Assembly: GCA_026168455.1 (NCBI GenBank)
Contig: CM047425.1
Span: 91,391,580-91,455,579 of the forward strand
Length of the DNA: 64,000 nt
Direction of reading: 5' to 3'
Source of the DNA: Theocolax elegans
Taxonomy: Eukaryota; Arthropoda; Insecta; Hymenoptera; Cerocephalidae
Part shown: positions 59,701 to 64,000 of the stretch, piece by piece
How the letters are laid out: each line of letters opens with the position of its first letter
Position numbering within the stretch: the first letter of the stretch is position 1
Position numbers and translations under genes: made by a program
The notes under the pieces: generated by a model
Databases searched by the model: none
What the model was told of the DNA's origin: nothing
Seen by the model: the letters and a program-made list of their open reading frames with translations, nothing else

Positions 59701-62700
59701 GCTTTTATACTCGACGATTTAAACTTGCCGGCGTTTCGTTAAATCTCTAGGGAGACACGATTAAAAACAATGGTTATACGTGGTTATTTTACAGGTTACG
59801 GGAGTCGTCGGGAGAGCAGAAACGTTATCGTCTTTATTTTACCTGGCAGCTTTAATAACATATACTAAGTGTTGCAGAAGTAAGAGATGCACAGGTAAAC
59901 CAAAAATCGATAGAAATGCATATTTGGTATATTTTATATTTTACGCCATATAATAAACAGATCATCTGTTTAATTGGTATCTTTATTAACTTATGTTTAT
60001 CAAGGGTGGCGATCATTAATAATGTCGATGTTCTTTGTGTTCATCGCCATGCTGTGTAAGGAGCAAGGCATTACGGCGACGGCGGTGTGCGTTTTGTATG
60101 AAATTTTCGTTGTACAAAGGGTAATAAAGCTTATTAAGTATTAAAAGTTCGTTTAAGTATATACCAACGTTCTGGAACAACGTCATTTCAACCTCCGCAC
60201 GTCTCTCGGCCCTCTTTTCCCTCCCACCCGACCCCTCGCTTTTCGTTCCAGGTTAGAGCTTTGGATATTGTATTAGCGGTGAAGTCGGCGTTCGACGGCA
60301 AGAAGATTTCGCCAACGTGGTCGAGCGAGGGTACGAAACGTCTGACGGCTGTCACCCTCGTCACCTTTAGTTTATTAATTTTAAGATTACACGTAATGGG
60401 TTCGAAGCTACCCGTATTTACCAGGTAACGTGTGACATTTTAGTCGATTTTGATTACATTAATCGGTTCATTTATGTACATTTTGTTTTGATATTCATGA
60501 TACATACCAACAGACGCTCCACATTTTTTAACCTTTTCTTTCTCTTAGTAGAAAAATTTATTAATGCATTAATTTAATACTTTAAATTATATTCAATTGG
60601 GTGCATAAATAGTGAAATCGCGATAAAATAATTATATTCGGTGTATCCTGCAAGTTGATATGTAAAAACTTTATTTGCATTTATTATAATTCAAACTGTT
60701 GAATCAATACACGTTCTGCTTTTAACATTATTCTTTGATCTTTGATATAGAAATTATTCAATGAAAAGTTCAAACTATATTTAGTCTAATGCATAAGATG
60801 CGGTATAAAATTTAATTTATGCATGGGTTTCATATTGATTAATTTAAAACAAAAAATGTTGATGATTTTTTAAAAAGTCTTTATGTAATATCTCGTACAA
60901 GAAACATGGTACTTTTTAATTTTGAAACGCTATAATTTAAAAAAAGAAAAAAAGAATTTGAGCTTATACAAGAATTCATAAAGAGAGTAATATTAATTTA
61001 CCTCTGATGAAAAATTTCAAATTTCATCTTTACTAGAAACCAAATCAAAATGTATGAGCTTTGTACCCACAAATATAAATACGAGCAAATATATGCTTAA
61101 TGAAAAATTATATTACATGAAAGTATATAAAATATATTGCACAAAAGACTTCTTTATTGGATTATAAGAAGAAAATGTATACAATTAGTTTGTGATTAAT
61201 AAAGTTTTTAATAGGAATACATTGCTTTTACGGTTGACTAGAATTAATTAAATCAAATATACCTTCGATTCGCGTTGTAAAAAGGTTGATGAATTTTTGT
61301 GCATATTTTCACACAGTATTGATATACATACTATTATCGTGAATCTCTATGAGGCACCACCTTTGGACCAATTTCCATGGATATTAATACCCATATCATT
61401 AGTCAATAAGCCCATTTTCGTTTTGAGCCGATTTCCATGTAAATCGACGTATCGATCGTCGACCACATCCTATATATATATACATATATAACAGATTTTT
61501 ATTTTTCGCGATCATTCGATTTTAGATTTGACAATCCCGCATCCGTAGCTTCGACGCCGACGAGACAATTGACGTACAATTATCTGGCAGCCGTGAATCT
61601 ACGGTTGCTATTCCTTCCAATCGATTTGTGCTGTGACTGGACGATGGGAACGATACCGCTGGTAGAGAGTTTATTGGATGTTAGAAACGTAGCCACCCTC
61701 GCGGCTCACTTAACGGTGATAGGACTGTTGGTCACAGCGGTTTTAACGCGTAACAGGCAAACGTCAATAATAATTATTATGGTGCGCCATCAATTATTAT
61801 TCATATTTCGATAAATCTGGGTTAATTGTGGATATACTTTCATCTGGTTAAAGATACTTTTTTCCAGTTTTTTTATCGATTCTCATTTTTTCTTTTCATA
61901 ATTTTCATTCATAATTGTTAATACTTTTTTTTGTAATTTCGGATATAAAATTCTAAAAATTATTTACTTTAAATGGATTATAATTAAGACGACATTTTTT
62001 GGGATTTTAAATCTATGATATTTTTCAGATTAAAGAAACGTGAAACCCGATGTAGTCTCTTTAACCGGATTATTTTATTCATGTTTGAAACAGACTTATC
62101 TTTACACGTGATCTATAGTTCCGAAGACTAATTATTTTGGTTTATTGCAGAGTTTAGCGATGATGATACTTCCATTTCTACCGGCTTCAAATCTATTTTT
62201 TCCAGTCGGTTTTGTCGTAGCTGAAAGAGTGTTATACGCACCTTCCATGGGATTTTGCATGCTGGTCGGTTATGGATCGCACATTCTTTGTGAAAAAAGG
62301 TAATTATATTATAGTTTCATTACCATTTTAAATTTTTGTTCGCGAAATGTATGACTAAAACGAACATGAAACGAGGATTCAAAAGTTTAAATATTTTATA
62401 AATAAATTTTTCTTATTAAGTGTTGTATATTTCTTGCTTTGGGCATTAAAAAAATATAATGAAGTTATTTATTTTTTAAATACAATTTCTCTTCAGTTTA
62501 TGACTTTTTAAATACTTTTTTAAACTAATTGAATATCCAAAAGCTAAATTCCCTTTTACGCAATGGAAGAAATTCGAAAATATTTTCAAACGCGGCCCTC
62601 TCTCCCTTATATATATATATGTATATATCTTTATCGAAAGTATATTATCGATAAAGAAAATACATTATTCAATCTGTACCCGAATGTGAAACATAATAAA

Positions 62701-63287
62701 ATCATGGAAATATATCCAATTTCCTTTTGAAGATTAATTGATAAGATAGTAAAGACCGAAATAATGAGAATATCGAGATACGTATACATACAATCATACG
62801 TTGGTATTATTCAAATGTAACATATAGATATATTTTTTTACAGAATTCGATGAAATTCTGTATAAAAGTGTAGAAATTAATTTTTAACAATATCGTGATA
62901 CCGATGTATCGCAAGAAAATTTTGTACGCGATAACCTGGGCAAACAGGGTCGTTTAATGGGATAATTTGCATTTCAGCAAAAAGGTCTCGATGATCCTTT
63001 TGTTAACGCTACTCGTGGCACAAGCGACAAAAACGTATGTACGGAATTACGATTGGCTGGACGAGTACCAGATATTCATGTCCGGGCTCAAAGTGAATGA
63101 TCGGAACGCGAAGCTCTTCAACAACGTAGGCCACGCATTAGAGAGTCAGGGACGATTCAAGGAGGCTTTGAACTTCTTCAACATGGCTGTGCAGGTGCAG
63201 GGTGACGACATTGGTGCACATATTAACGTTGGCCGGACTTACAATCATCTGAAAATGTTCAAAGAGGCTGAGGACGCATATTTGAAG
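49771..63287 (+). CDS. Tmtc3: Protein O-mannosyl-transferase TMTC3, first nine coding exons (3' end outside the window)
   Basis: An ER multi-pass enzyme of the TMTC family, which O-mannosylates cadherins and related proteins using dolichol-phosphate mannose. Exons: 49771-49962, 57584-57720, 59610-59691, 59795-59894, 60005-60120, 60252-60424, 61526-61781, 62151-62299, 62978-63287. All are GT-AG with matching phases and give 505 aa so far. Residues 7-22 form the first membrane helix, followed by the luminal loop with the acidic pair D32-D33 (FDDISAI) and [24 protein letters not shown] lies across exons 3-4. The DUF1736 block includes [14 protein letters not shown], and [20 protein letters not shown] (exons 7-8). 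Exon 9 starts the C-terminal TPRs ([17 protein letters not shown], then [20 protein letters not shown]). The [14 protein letters not shown] pattern is that of TMTC3 rather than TMTC1, 2 or 4. Intron 1 is 7.6 kb and holds two MITEs. The start has an overlapping upstream ATG. Confidence 0.95.
50728..50767. repeat. (GA)n microsatellite
   Basis: About twenty GA units in Tmtc3 intron 1, in a longer purine-rich tract that runs to about 50950. Confidence 0.9.
50954..50974. repeat. (TA)n microsatellite
   Basis: About ten TA units in Tmtc3 intron 1. Confidence 0.85.
51037..51056. repeat. (GAC)n microsatellite
   Basis: About six to seven GAC units in Tmtc3 intron 1. Confidence 0.8.
51390..51412. repeat. 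(CA)n microsatellite
   Basis: About eleven CA units, followed by imperfect CA to about 51430, in Tmtc3 intron 1. Confidence 0.9.
51728..52286. mobile_element. TIR MITE, 555 bp, TA target duplication, in Tmtc3 intron 1
   Basis: AGGTAAAGTACCCAA (from 51730) and TTGGGTACTTTACCT (to 52284), flanked by TA on both sides (51728-51729; 52285-52286). Internally, variants of GTAA(A/T)GTTGGACAG are repeated in both orientations (about 51930, 51987, 52010, 52050, 52230). Non-coding. The terminus resembles that of the element at 21251-22862 (GGGTAAATGTACCAAT), suggesting related families. Confidence 0.7.
53091..53717. mobile_element. Inverted-repeat MITE, about 0.63 kb, in Tmtc3 intron 1
   Basis: Ends TAAGGGAACAA and (inverted) TAAGGGGACGA. 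The arms match imperfectly for most of their length: for example GAATTTATTTGTAACTTAAC (inverse of about 53601-53620) against CTAATTTATTTGTAACATAAC near 53230, and ACCACTTCATC...TAGC against its inverse near 53515. The centre is near 53405. No ORF. Confidence 0.65.
57721..59609 (+). other. Second intron of Tmtc3
   Basis: 1.9 kb, AT-rich, with a (TG)n microsatellite at 58953-58967. Nothing else can be supported. Confidence 0.7.
60425..61525 (+). other. Sixth intron of Tmtc3
   Basis: 1.1 kb from GTAACG to CGATTTTAG; AT-rich with no exon or repeat that I can support. Intron 7 (61782-62150) and intron 8 (62300-62977) are likewise empty. Confidence 0.7.
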
Positions 63288-64000
63288 GTAAGCTAATTGA
63301 CGTTATGCACAGGATGTTACATATGGGGTTTAATAAAACTTGCACGAACTTTGTTGCTATTGCTTAATACCTATGGTCTGTACCTATATGCATAATATGT
63401 ATAATGTAATTGGTAGTACCCCTTACATATTATTATGAAATATTTTTTACACTAGCATTAAATAAATTTAGAAAAAAATGTGTGCACAAAACTATTGTAA
63501 GCGCAATGAATTGTCCACACTCAAACTTTACACAAGAGTGCACAAAAATAATTTAATTATAATTTTTATAAATCATGTGTAATATTTACGCAGTTAAAAC
63601 TTTATTAAACTTTGAGAGTAGTAGATGATTTATTTAGCTTTCGAAAAACACATTTAAAATAACATTTCAAAGTTTAATAAAGTTCTAACTTCATGAATAT
63701 TACATGCGATTTATAAAAATTGAAATTAAAATTTTTTGTGCATAGTTTGTGTGCAAAGTTCTGATATATTTGTGTGAACACACAATATGTACACAATATT
63801 TACAATTTGAGTGTGCACACATTTTTTCTACATTTATTTAATTAAATGTAGAAAAATGTTCATGCTTGTGTAAAAAATATTTTACAACAATGTGTAACAT
63901 GTACACTCCATAAGTTGAACTTCTATATGTACATTATCACTGGTCTCAGGTTTACAAGCTAAAACAGTTAGTAATATGTAAAGTTTGAGCTACACGTACA
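63288..64000 (+). other. Ninth intron of Tmtc3 (incomplete)
   Basis: Begins at donor GTAAGCTA. The next coding exon, expected to continue the TPRs, is not found before the window ends. Mostly occupied by the MITE at 63438-63888. Confidence 0.7.
63438..63888. mobile_element. Hairpin MITE, 450 bp, in the last visible Tmtc3 intron
   Basis: AAATATTTTTTACACTAGCA at 63441 is inverted at about 63863-63881 (GCTTGTGTAAAAAATATTT). Inner parts also pair: GAAAAAAATGTGTGCACA (63472) with TGTGCACACATTTTTTC (about 63813), and AAAACTTTATTAAACTTTG with its inverse near 63667. The centre is near 63650. No coding potential, and no target duplication identified. Confidence 0.6.

Noticed and set aside
1..64000. 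CRISPR array, operon or bacterial features
   Set aside because: The spliced genes, poly(A) signals and retroelements show eukaryotic nuclear DNA; no spaced direct repeats of CRISPR type were seen.

Overview
The window is a stretch of AT-rich animal nuclear DNA. The genes have many introns with GT-AG ends, LRR and TMTC proteins of insect type, and a clan-3 (CYP9-like) cytochrome P450. This points to an insect; Hymenoptera is my best guess, but that is inference and no species marker is present. Four protein-coding genes can be supported.

Layout. (1) About 2.0-7.8 kb, + strand: the last two exons of a secreted, probably GPI-anchored leucine-rich-repeat protein, separated by a 4.7 kb intron; its signal-peptide exon is not seen. 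(2) 13.6-15.6 kb, - strand: a complete seven-exon gene for mitochondrial complex I subunit NDUFA9 (408 aa; every splice phase checked). (3) 17.2-18.8 kb, + strand: an intronless 502-aa P450 with a plausible TATA/Inr core promoter. (4) 49.8-63.3 kb and beyond, + strand: the first nine coding exons (505 aa) of Tmtc3, an ER O-mannosyltransferase of the TMTC family, with a 7.6 kb first intron; the gene runs off the right edge.

The 30 kb between the P450 and Tmtc3 holds no host gene I can support. It is a graveyard of mobile DNA, and many elements have readable ends: a 5S-rRNA-derived SINE with a perfect 17-bp target duplication; a TA-flanked 1.6 kb TIR element; a 2.2 kb TIR element that contains a nearly perfect 1.04 kb palindrome; a 650-bp divergent inverted repeat beside a retroelement ORF1 fragment; a 982-bp solo LTR; two TTAA-flanked piggyBac-type MITEs; a decayed non-LTR reverse transcriptase/RNase H split by a 2.97 kb foldback element; a 148-bp tandem repeat; and a tRNA-derived SINE. 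The foldback element has arms built of 123-bp tandem units and a central broken ORF with a cysteine cluster. Further hairpin MITEs sit in the Tmtc3 introns, 5' of the P450, and downstream of the LRR gene.

The four genes have no evident shared pathway (cell surface, respiratory chain, detoxification, ER glycosylation). The most unusual content is the density and variety of inverted-repeat elements, above all the foldback element nested in the retrotransposon, whose target reading frame can be followed across the insertion.
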